From Chryseobacterium sp. UBA6632 (GTDB lineage Bacteria; Bacteroidota; Bacteroidia; Flavobacteriales; Weeksellaceae), in NCBI GenBank assembly GCA_002455915.1, contig DKLU01000303.1:1-14717 (forward strand): a DNA stretch of 14,717 nucleotides, read 5' to 3'. The position numbers and the translations under genes were made by a program. Of this stretch, positions 8,275 to 14,280 are shown one piece after another; positions within the stretch are counted from its first letter, which is position 1, and each line of letters opens with the position of its first letter. The notes beneath the pieces were generated by a model. It was not told the origin of the DNA, made no database searches, and saw only the letters and a list, made by a program, of their open reading frames with translations.

Positions 8275-9393
8275 TTAAGAATGTACAAGCGGTTGAAAGG
8301 CCAACAGTTTTCCTCTGTAATATTCGTATTGTTCTTTTCGTGCTTTTATCTCTGCGGGTAAACCGACTGAGATATCATTGACCAAGGCATCAAACTGGTT
8401 TAAGATTTTTACAATTCTATTTTGTTCCTTAAGAGATGGAACTGGTACAGAATAAATCTCAAAATCTGATGCTCTAACATGTGGAACACCACTACCTTTT
8501 TTCATCAAATGAAGCTCTCTTTGTAAGTTTTTCAAAAAATAATAGAGAAATTTGGTATTCAAATGAACTTTATCAGGATGTATACTAAATGCATCTGTTA
8601 AAAAGAGCTCTTCATTCCAATAAGTCACTAAACCCGCATTTGCACCAGACCTTGCTATAACAACACATTCTCCAGTTCTATTAGATTCATTATGATAGCT
8701 TATAGGACTACTAGCATTTGCAACAACAGGATACTTTCCTTCTATTGCTTGCTTTTTTGTAAATGCAACACCCCTTCTAATTTCTCCTACATCTTCAATT
8801 TTTCTCCATTCCACATCTTTGCCATCAAAAGCCAATAACTGGTTTCGGTAATATTCATATTGGCGCTTTCGTGCCTCCAGCTCCGCCTCCAGCTCCGCCT
8901 CCAGCGCTGTAAACTTGTCGAGAATATGAACGATTTCTTCTTGAATGGGAATTGGTGGGATAGGGATGCTAATTTTTTGAGCAACATTGCTCATCAATTT
9001 TGGATTACCCATACCATAATTCACAAAACTTTTCATACAAACCGCCAAAGCATAATATGCGAATTTAGGATTCAATATATCATAATTTTTAACTTTCAAT
9101 AATCCACAAACATTCGTTATACTAAATTTTCCATTTCTATAGAAAATTGTTCCAGCATTTGCTCCATCTGTAGTCCAAGTTAAGTATTCACCATCATAAT
9201 CGTATGTATCAATTGAACCAATCATTCCATCCCTAGCAGTTTGGGAAGAATAAACAGGATAATTTCCCTTATTAAGATTCAAAGCATCTTTTGAGATAAC
9301 TCTACCACGAGAAATTTTAAACAAATCTTCAAGTTTAGTAAACTCAACTCCCTCCGGACAAAACTCCGCAATTAATTCTTCAATTTTGCTCAT
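8275..9393 (-). CDS. hsdS: Type I restriction-modification specificity subunit HsdS
   Basis: The 372-residue protein has the two-fold layout of HsdS. Target recognition domain 1 covers about residues 15-145, followed by the central conserved region (PIPIQEEIVHILDKFTALEAEL, ending RKRQYEYYRNQLLAF at about 189). Target recognition domain 2 covers about 195-315, followed by the distal conserved region (PVPSLKEQNRIVKILNQFDAL, ending QYEYYRGKLLAF). Each domain reads one half of a split DNA target, and the conserved helices set the spacing between halves and bind HsdM. A tandem LEAE repeat in the central helix corresponds to the length-variable TAEL repeat of EcoR124I. The gene overlaps the end of hsdM by 14 bases. 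It is complete and somewhat short for the family. Both recognition domains look more AT-rich than the conserved arms, as expected for domains exchanged between strains. The recognised DNA sequence cannot be read from the protein. Confidence 0.96.
   Translation of the reverse strand: MSKIEELIAEFCPEGVEFTKLEDLFKISRGRVISKDALNLNKGNYPVYSSQTARDGMIGSIDTYDYDGEYLTWTTDGANAGTIFYRNGKFSITNVCGLLKVKNYDILNPKFAYYALAVCMKSFVNYGMGNPKLMSNVAQKISIPIPPIPIQEEIVHILDKFTALEAELEAELEARKRQYEYYRNQLLAFDGKDVEWRKIEDVGEIRRGVAFTKKQAIEGKYPVVANASSPISYHNESNRTGECVVIARSGANAGLVTYWNEELFLTDAFSIHPDKVHLNTKFLYYFLKNLQRELHLMKKGSGVPHVRASDFEIYSVPVPSLKEQNRIVKILNQFDALVNDISVGLPAEIKARKEQYEYYRGKLLAFQPLVHS
8296..8343 (-). repeat. Distal copy of hsdS conserved-arm direct repeat
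   Basis: These 48 bases encode ARKEQYEYYRGKLLAF (residues 351-366) and match the segment at 8827-8874, which encodes ARKRQYEYYRNQLLAF, in the same orientation. By hand about 33 of 48 bases agree. Such paired arms are normal in HsdS and can act as recombination points for exchange of the second recognition domain. Confidence 0.7.
8827..8874 (-). repeat. Central copy of hsdS conserved-arm direct repeat
   Basis: This is the partner of 8296-8343. It encodes residues 174-189 of HsdS, immediately after the LEAE tandem repeat. The two copies flank target recognition domain 2. Confidence 0.7.
8873..8904 (-). repeat. 12-bp tandem repeat in hsdS (LEAE units between the recognition domains)
   Basis: On the plus strand the unit ctccgcctccag occurs twice (8881-8892, 8893-8904), preceded by a partial copy gcctccag (8873-8880), about 2.7 units in all. 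It encodes LEAE, LEAE, LEA at residues 164-174, in the helix joining the two target recognition domains. Twelve bases equals four residues, so gain or loss of a unit keeps the frame. In EcoR124I/EcoDXXI the analogous TAEL repeat number sets the spacer length of the recognised site. The repeat is markedly GC-richer than the surrounding gene. Confidence 0.85.
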
Positions 9394-10951
9394 AGATAAC
9401 TCCTTCTAAATTATTTACAATAGCATCTATTGCGGTACGCAGTTCGGTTTGTCGGGCAACGATCTCGGCAATATGTTGGTTGAGCATTATAATATCGGTT
9501 GCTTCCTGTGTATTTTCCTGTTCTACATAAGAGCTTACCGCAATATTATAATCGTTTTCGCCAATTTCGCTATTCGGTACCAATCGGGCAAAATGGGGTA
9601 CATCTTCACGGGCTATAAAACTGGCTAAGATTTTTTTGCGGTTAGTTTCATTCAGTTTATTTTTATTTCCTCCACGAACAAATTCAGCAGAAGCATCTAT
9701 AAACAATGTAGCATTGTCTTTTTTACTTTTCTTGAGAACAATGATACAAGTTGCAATGGTAGTTCCAAAGAATAAATCAGGAGGCAATTGGATAACAGTA
9801 TCTACATAATTGTTGTCAATCAAGTATTTTCTGATTTTCTGCTCGGCACCGCCACGGTATAACACACCAGGAAATTCTACGATTGCTGCCGTCCCCGATG
9901 TAGCTAACCAAGATAACATGTGCATGGTAAATGCTAGATCTGCTTTAGACTTTGGTGCTAAAACACCTGCTGGAGAAAATCGAGGATCATTAATCAGTAA
10001 AGGATTTCTATCGCCTTCCCAAGGAATAGAATATGGAGGATTAGAAACAATAGCATCAAACGGTTCATCATCCCAATGCATAGGATCCATTAAAGTATCA
10101 CCATGTCCTATATTGAATTTCTCAAAATTTATATCATGTAAAAACATGTTGATACGACAAAGGTTATAGGTCGTGATATTTGTTTCCTGGCCGTAAAAAC
10201 CTTGTCTTACATTTTCTTTTCCAAGAACTTTAGCAAATTTTAATAGAAGAGAACCTGAGCCGCAAGCCGGGTCATATACTTTGTTTACGGAGGTTTTGCC
10301 TACCACGGTAATTTCAGCCAACAATTCAGAAACTTCCTGAGGGGTGAAAAATTCTCCTCCAGATTTTCCGGCATTACTTGCGTACATCGTCATCAGGTAC
10401 TCGTAAGCATCACCAAAAGCATCAATATTATTGTCCTGATAATTACCTAATTTAAGACCTGCAATTGCTTTTAAGATTTTTCCTAAACGTGCATTTCTTT
10501 GTTCAACAGTTCCACCCAGTTTATTGCTGTTCACATCTACATCATCAAACAATCCTTTTAGATCATCTTCACTATCTGTTCCGTTAGCAGATGATTCAAT
10601 GTCTTTAAAAATGCGGTGTAAGTCGACGTTTAGGTTAGAATTCTTTTCGGCATTCGCCTGAATGTTTACAAAAAGTTCTGACGGCAGGATATAAAAACCT
10701 TTTTCATGTACGGTATCTTTTCTGCCAAATTCTGCTTCCTCATCAGATAGCTTGGCATAATCAAAATCTTTGTTGCCCGTTTCCCATTCGGCTTTATTGA
10801 TATGTGCTCTTAAATTTTCCGAAATAAATCGGTAAAATAAAATTCCCAATACATAAGATTTAAAATCCCATCCATCAACACTTCCTCTTAAATCATTGGC
10901 AATCTGCCATATCGTACGATGCAATTCGTCACGTTCCTGTTCTCTAGTCAT
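9380..10951 (-). CDS. hsdM: Type I restriction-modification N6-adenine methyltransferase HsdM (type IC-like)
   Basis: The 523-residue protein opens with the HsdM N-terminal helical domain (HRTIWQIANDLRGSVDGWDF at residues 11-30), closely resembling the EcoR124I type. The methyltransferase domain follows, with GGEFFTPQEV at 198-207, the S-adenosylmethionine motif DPACGSGS at 227-234 and the catalytic NPPY at 304-307. These motifs mark an adenine-N6 methyltransferase. Two HsdM bind one HsdS to methylate host sites, and addition of HsdR gives the restriction complex. This is the first gene of the operon: an upstream intergenic region with divergent signals precedes it, and hsdS starts inside its last 14 bases. 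The sequence is complete with no disrupted motif. Confidence 0.97.
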   Translation of the reverse strand: MTREQERDELHRTIWQIANDLRGSVDGWDFKSYVLGILFYRFISENLRAHINKAEWETGNKDFDYAKLSDEEAEFGRKDTVHEKGFYILPSELFVNIQANAEKNSNLNVDLHRIFKDIESSANGTDSEDDLKGLFDDVDVNSNKLGGTVEQRNARLGKILKAIAGLKLGNYQDNNIDAFGDAYEYLMTMYASNAGKSGGEFFTPQEVSELLAEITVVGKTSVNKVYDPACGSGSLLLKFAKVLGKENVRQGFYGQETNITTYNLCRINMFLHDINFEKFNIGHGDTLMDPMHWDDEPFDAIVSNPPYSIPWEGDRNPLLINDPRFSPAGVLAPKSKADLAFTMHMLSWLATSGTAAIVEFPGVLYRGGAEQKIRKYLIDNNYVDTVIQLPPDLFFGTTIATCIIVLKKSKKDNATLFIDASAEFVRGGNKNKLNETNRKKILASFIAREDVPHFARLVPNSEIGENDYNIAVSSYVEQENTQEATDIIMLNQHIAEIVARQTELRTAIDAIVNNLEGVIYEQN

Positions 10952-10980
10952 TGAATTGTTTATAGCTATTTAAAAACCTT

Positions 10981-10988
10981 TAAATATA
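10981..10988 (-). promoter_or_regulatory. Weak candidate -7 box for hsdM
   Basis: On the minus strand TATATTTA matches seven of eight bases of the Bacteroidetes TAnnTTTG box and lies about 30 bases before the hsdM start codon. No TTG box is found at the expected distance upstream, so support is thin. Confidence 0.25.
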
Positions 10989-11135
10989 ACAAAAGCAGAC
11001 AAAGGAAAAAAACGGCAATCCGTAAATAAAGCAATATTTTATTATTTTTTTATTTGCAACTCCTAAAGAGTTTAATCATGACAAAATATTTTTAATTAAT
11101 GTCAAAAAAGAAATGCGAATTATCTGATGATATTT

Positions 11136-11143
11136 TATATTTG
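11136..11143 (+). promoter_or_regulatory. Bacteroidetes-type -7 promoter box (TATATTTG)
   Basis: TATATTTG fits the TAnnTTTG consensus exactly. Transcription would begin near 11148-11152, about 20 bases before the long hairpin element, so that element would sit at the very 5' end of the transcript. A convincing -33 TTG box is not seen, which lowers confidence. No equivalent box precedes the second copy of the element. Confidence 0.5.
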
Positions 11144-11167
11144 TACTCTCAATAACATAAAAAAATA

Positions 11168-11327
11168 GCGTAAGCTATCGTCTTGGTTACAGAAAACTGA
11201 GAATCTTCTATAAACCCAAATTCGATAGGCTTACGCCCATGTCAACATACGGCGTGGGCTGTAAGTTTATATCTGGGTTTAGGGTTCTTCGCAGTACCTC
11301 TGTAACAGATTAGCTTCAGTTCCACGC
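11168..11327 (+). repeat. Long-hairpin structured element, copy 1 (possible ncRNA or 5' leader)
   Basis: This 160-bp segment is about 81% identical to 12404-12562 by hand alignment (about 130 of 160 positions, one gap). Nested pairings form one long imperfect hairpin: 11168-11177 with 11311-11327 (seven-base bulge CAGTTCC on the 3' side), GTTACAGA at 11186-11193 with TCTGTAAC at 11299-11306, TAAACCCA at 11211-11218 with TGGGTTTA at 11274-11281, and CTTACGCCCA at 11230-11239 with TGGGCTGTAAG at 11255-11265 (one bulged T). A competing helix pairs 11168-11180 with 11223-11236. A T-run follows the base of the hairpin. A promoter box sits just upstream, and a gene starts 53 bases after the end. 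It may act as RNA, or as a DNA hairpin used by a recombinase. Strand is taken from the flanking genes and promoter. Confidence 0.75.
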
Positions 11328-11380
11328 TTCTTTTTTGAATCTAACCTGTACGAGGAACGGTACACAAAAACTTCATAAAT

Positions 11381-11935
11381 ATGAAAAAAAATGTAAAAAT
11401 TCTGAGTACCGTAAGTTTGTTTTCAGTTTCTATTTTACATGCACAAGAAATTAAAGTGCTCGAACCTTATTATCTGAAAGAAGGTAAACCGAAACAGTTT
11501 GAAAAAGCAACTGCAAAAATAGAAGCAAAAGCAGTTGGAATGGGGTATGGAGGAGTTAACAACTACCTCACTGTTTTTAACAGTAAACACTCTGACGTTC
11601 GGTTCAAAAACAATGAAATTCCAAAGTTGTATATTAAGTTACCTGATAACGCATCTTCCGAAAGCATAACGATAGTAAAAGCAGACAAAGTAAAAGAAAG
11701 CAAAACGTATCGCCGTTTTGTACAATCCGGAGTTTCTGCAGGGGGAGCGAAAGATATGTCAAAATATCAGATTGCTCTACCACTAAAAAACACCGAAAAC
11801 AGCGTTTATGAAATTATAATTCCACAAAACTTAGAAAGTGGAGAATACTCCTTTGTTATCAGTTCTGCTGCACAATATGACCCATTTTCAAATCCAATGG
11901 AGAAAAAGTTGTTTTGCTTTGCTATCGAACCTTAA
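11381..11935 (+). CDS. Exported protein of unknown function
   Basis: The 184-residue protein has a clear Sec signal peptide: MKKNVK, a hydrophobic core through about residue 19, and a probable cut after Ala21 (LHA|QE). The mature part looks beta-rich. It holds a glycine-rich stretch (GMGYGG near residue 55) and a C-terminal NLESGEYSFVISS-type strand pair seen in many secreted Bacteroidetes proteins. No catalytic motif, lipoprotein cysteine or membrane anchor was recognised, so it should be periplasmic or secreted. It begins 53 bases after hairpin element copy 1 and is followed after 17 bases by another small gene, probably in the same transcript. An exported protein beside a cytoplasmic defence operon is unexpected. 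It may be unrelated cargo. Confidence 0.8.
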   Translation: MKKNVKILSTVSLFSVSILHAQEIKVLEPYYLKEGKPKQFEKATAKIEAKAVGMGYGGVNNYLTVFNSKHSDVRFKNNEIPKLYIKLPDNASSESITIVKADKVKESKTYRRFVQSGVSAGGAKDMSKYQIALPLKNTENSVYEIIIPQNLESGEYSFVISSAAQYDPFSNPMEKKLFCFAIEP

Positions 11936-11952
11936 CTTAAAATATTAAAAAC

Positions 11953-12342
11953 ATGAAAGAAATACCATTAGATAAAAATTCTGTACAAAAATTCTTCACT
12001 TGGTTGGCTTTTGATATTACAACTTCACTTGATGATTTACAAGTAAAGGCAGACAATGATGAAGAAATACAGTTAGGAGATTTTATGACAAATTACTCCC
12101 ATAATAATTCAGATTACGCATATGATGAACTGATGGGAAAGATTGTAAAATATTTTACTCAATTGCATGAGGACGATCTTCATACTCTCCATCAACACTG
12201 CCAAGCTTTCTGCGAGTTATTTAAAGGAAGTGAGGAAAAAGTATTTGCTGAAGATATTTTAGGTGAAATCAAATATGCAAGTGAAAAAATAGAATATGCA
12301 AAGGTGTTACAAGTAGAAACTTTAATTTGTTCAGATGAATAG
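11953..12342 (+). CDS. Small acidic protein of unknown function
   Basis: The 129-residue protein has no signal peptide or membrane segment. It is strongly acidic: by my count 27 Asp/Glu against 11 Lys and no Arg. It appears helical, with His/Cys-containing HTLHQHCQAFCELF around residues 77-90 and an EDILGEIKYASEKIEYAK helix towards the end. I do not recognise a family. The composition is reminiscent of small immunity or antitoxin-like proteins, but no matching toxin is evident, and the gene before it encodes an exported protein. The 17-base gap to that gene suggests cotranscription. Hairpin element copy 2 begins about 60 bases after its stop. Confidence 0.75.
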   Translation: MKEIPLDKNSVQKFFTWLAFDITTSLDDLQVKADNDEEIQLGDFMTNYSHNNSDYAYDELMGKIVKYFTQLHEDDLHTLHQHCQAFCELFKGSEEKVFAEDILGEIKYASEKIEYAKVLQVETLICSDE

Positions 12343-12403
12343 AGTGTTTTCTTAACAAACCAACTTTCAAATCATTTACCTAGAGAAATAATTTCAATAT
12401 AAA

Positions 12404-12562
12404 GCGTAAGTTATCGTATTGGTCACAGAAATCTGCGAATTCTCATTACACCCATATTTGATAAACTTACGCCTTTGCCAATATAAGGCATGGGCTGTAA
12501 GTCTATACATGGGTTAGAGTTCTTCGCAGTCTCTCTGTTGCAAATTAGCTTCAGTTCCACGC
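12404..12562 (+). repeat. Long-hairpin structured element, copy 2
   Basis: This 159-bp segment is the second copy of 11168-11327. Changes relative to copy 1 keep or improve pairing: CTGCGAA at 12433-12439 pairs perfectly with TTCGCAG at 12523-12529, where copy 1 has a mismatch, and TGCC at 12476-12479 pairs with GGCA at 12487-12490, where copy 1 uses wobble pairs. The outer stem extends to AAAGCGT/ACGCTTT and is followed by a T-run (12563-12567), so it resembles an intrinsic terminator at its base. The last 21 bases before the T-run (12544-12564) are identical to 11309-11329 in copy 1. It lies between two plus-strand genes, 48 bases before the next start codon, without a recognisable promoter of its own. 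Confidence 0.75.
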
Positions 12563-12610
12563 TTTTTAATTTTCAAAGAAAATATCGAAGCTGTATTTTC
12601 TCTTTTACTT

Positions 12611-13177
12611 ATGAAAAAAACGAATTTAGAAGGTCATAAACCTTTAGTACAGTTAATCAACTACTTTTTATTTCAAAGATTTACACCTCCGAAAATTAGA
12701 AAAGACAGCACTTATAAAATTGGAGATCAATTAATTTCTCACATAGACTCAATTAGAGATGGCAATCGGTTAGTTGATTCACAATCAGCTGTTGAATATT
12801 TTGAGCTTCAATGCAAAAATTTTGTATCAAAATTAAATAAGAGTGAAAGATTCAACCTCTTAAAATGCTACGGGACTAGTGACATCACAGCATTTAATAA
12901 TCTTTTGTCATCTGTGCATCCTGAAATGATTAAAGAATTTGATTTTAAAGCAAATAACGATTTTAAAGAGTCAAAAGTAGCTCATGCCCTAATCTATGAC
13001 AAAAGTATTTCCGGTGAAATTGACTTATATTTAAAAGTACATTTTGCAGAGTTACTTTCCTTTATTCCGTTACAAACAGATAGGATATCCGAAATAGAAT
13101 ATATCAAAATCATTACAAATTTTGGTGAAAATTTAAGTTCTGCAAATATTCTACAAAAAATCGTTCCAAATTATTGA
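12611..13177 (+). CDS. Cytoplasmic protein of unknown function
   Basis: The 188-residue protein has no signal peptide, membrane helix or recognised motif. It seems mostly helical. The middle region (ERFNLLKCYGTSDITAFNNLL) and the segment ISGEIDLYLKVHFAELLSF suggest a folded soluble protein. The ATG at 12611 is the first in the frame and lies 48 bases after hairpin element copy 2. It converges with the relaxase gene on the other strand, 57 bases away. I do not recognise the family. Its placement behind a copy of the repeated element, like the gene at 11381, suggests the two were acquired or regulated in the same way. Confidence 0.7.
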   Translation: MKKTNLEGHKPLVQLINYFLFQRFTPPKIRKDSTYKIGDQLISHIDSIRDGNRLVDSQSAVEYFELQCKNFVSKLNKSERFNLLKCYGTSDITAFNNLLSSVHPEMIKEFDFKANNDFKESKVAHALIYDKSISGEIDLYLKVHFAELLSFIPLQTDRISEIEYIKIITNFGENLSSANILQKIVPNY

Positions 13178-13234
13178 ATACAAAACTGTATAAATATCGA
13201 AAACAATTCTACGTTGAGCCAAAAAGTCTTAAAT

Positions 13235-14149
13235 CTATTTGTTTAAGCCCAAATTCTGGCTTTTATCCATAATATCACAAATTTTATTATAAAATTCTGG
13301 GTAGTAAAGCCATTTAAATGTATCCTCATAGCTCCAGTGATATTTTTCAGATATCTGCTTAAACAACACCATTATATTTTCGTTCAGGGTAAGATTTTGC
13401 TTATAAGAGAAGAATTTCATGTAACCTTCAATATCTTGTATGAAAATATCTCTTTTTAGAATGAGACTTTCCACTCGACTATCATTTACTAATTTTAAAT
13501 GTTTACGTTTTAGCTCTTCAAATTCTCTTCGTTTTCTTTCAACTTGACCAGATAGTAATAGAAGATTGAAATTGCTTTTTTGTTCTGCAAGTTCAAGAGC
13601 TTCTTTATTTACTTTTATTTTGTATTCTATGGAGCTTAAATGTTTTCTTGAAGATTTAGCTCCACGTTGCATACCTAATGTAGCAGCACATATATCTTGC
13701 ATTTGCGACATTTGAATGGGATTAAGCTTCAGCATTTTTTTTGATTGGTCATCAATCCATTCGGCAACCAAATGAGCATGTTGATTGGTTTTCCAATTAT
13801 CATTTTCGTCGTAATGTCCTTCGTCTCTATGGATGAAAATTTGAAATACCTTTATACCTAATTCTTTTTGTAGATTTTCTGCAACAAGCTTCAAATCATC
13901 CATCGTTGTTTTTTCATCAATGACAACAACACCTTCTCTAATTGGTTTGGCATTTTTTTGAAGTTTGCGTCCGGTATATTTTTTACATTGTTCTTCTATT
14001 TTTTGTCTTCGTGATGTTATTGAATCTTCAACAAACTGCTCATTTAAATACTGCAAATCTTCACGGCAATAATCGAATTTTTTCTTTCTGAAATTATGAA
14101 TTTCAGAAGTAGATTTTACTTCCAGAAAGTGAATGGATGTCTTCTTCAT
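13235..14149 (-). CDS. MobV-like relaxase / mobilization protein
   Basis: The 304-residue protein resembles relaxases of Bacteroidetes mobilizable elements. Its N-terminus carries the SEIHNFRKK...REDLQYLNE block, then GRKLQKNAKPIREGVVVI at about 60-77. The metal-binding signature is HRDEGH at residues 107-112 with NQHAHLV at 122-128, corresponding to the HxDE...HxH motif of MobV/Mob_Pre proteins. A coiled coil runs from about 180 to 235, and the C-terminus ends in a tryptophan/tyrosine-rich helical region. Its role would be to nick one strand at oriT and pilot it during transfer by a helper conjugation system. A matching nick-like hairpin lies about 50 bases upstream of its start, and a TOPRIM gene precedes that on the same strand. 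At 304 residues it is short compared with pMV158 MobM but shows no sign of a break. Confidence 0.85.
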   Translation of the reverse strand: MKKTSIHFLEVKSTSEIHNFRKKKFDYCREDLQYLNEQFVEDSITSRRQKIEEQCKKYTGRKLQKNAKPIREGVVVIDEKTTMDDLKLVAENLQKELGIKVFQIFIHRDEGHYDENDNWKTNQHAHLVAEWIDDQSKKMLKLNPIQMSQMQDICAATLGMQRGAKSSRKHLSSIEYKIKVNKEALELAEQKSNFNLLLLSGQVERKRREFEELKRKHLKLVNDSRVESLILKRDIFIQDIEGYMKFFSYKQNLTLNENIMVLFKQISEKYHWSYEDTFKWLYYPEFYNKICDIMDKSQNLGLNK

Positions 14150-14190
14150 ATGTGTTTTATTTTAACGGCGCTTTAGACAACATTGAAAAG

Positions 14191-14210
14191 GTTGTTAGCA
14201 CACTAACAAC
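14191..14210 (-). other. Probable oriT nick-site hairpin
   Basis: GTTGTTAG (14191-14198) and CTAACAAC (14203-14210) form a perfect 8-bp inverted repeat with a 4-base loop. On the minus strand this reads TTAGTGTGCTAA, containing TAGTGTG followed by CTA. MobV relaxases of the pMV158 group cut at TAGTGTG/TTA, so a nick next to base 14199 is predicted. The site lies between the relaxase start (14149) and the TOPRIM gene end (14281), the normal place for an oriT. Confidence 0.65.
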
Positions 14211-14246
14211 TTTAAACTTACTTCGTGCGTAAAAAGTTGCTACTGT

Positions 14247-14258
14247 GCCCTGCGGGGC
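14247..14258. repeat. Short GC-rich inverted repeat in the oriT region
   Basis: GCCC (14247-14250) and GGGC (14255-14258) form a short hairpin in otherwise A/T-rich DNA, with a perfect palindrome ATTAAATATTTAAT at 14262-14275 beside it. It may be part of oriT or a weak terminator for the TOPRIM gene, but no T-run follows it on the minus strand. Confidence 0.4.
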
Positions 14259-14280
14259 TTTATTAAATATTTAATTATTT

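Larger units (their letters stand above)
10952..11380. other. Divergent intergenic region between hsdM and a plus-strand gene
   Basis: This 429-base stretch has no gene. Its left half (10952-11135) is A/T-rich and should hold the hsdM promoter. A Bacteroidetes-type promoter box pointing right is at 11136-11143, and the long hairpin element fills 11168-11327. The last part holds a T-run and a small inverted repeat (TGTAC at 11347-11351, GTACA at 11360-11364) just before the start codon at 11381. Confidence 0.8.

Noticed and set aside
9810..10169. Plus-strand open frame of 119 codons inside hsdM
   Set aside because: It is antisense to the conserved methyltransferase domain, with low-complexity translation and no initiation signals. 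It is a shadow of hsdM.
11168..11327. Retron msr/msd non-coding RNA
   Set aside because: Long inverted ends and a big hairpin are suggestive, but there is no reverse transcriptase in the window and the element is present twice.
11168..12562. The two hairpin elements as classical integron attC sites
   Set aside because: No GTTRRRY or RYYYAAC core pair was found at the ends, the elements are longer than typical attC sites, and no integrase is visible. Only the layout is cassette-like.
13228..13247. Inverted repeat CTTAAA/TTTAAG as a terminator between the convergent genes
   Set aside because: It is a short A/T-only stem overlapping the relaxase stop codon, without a T-run. It is too weak to call.
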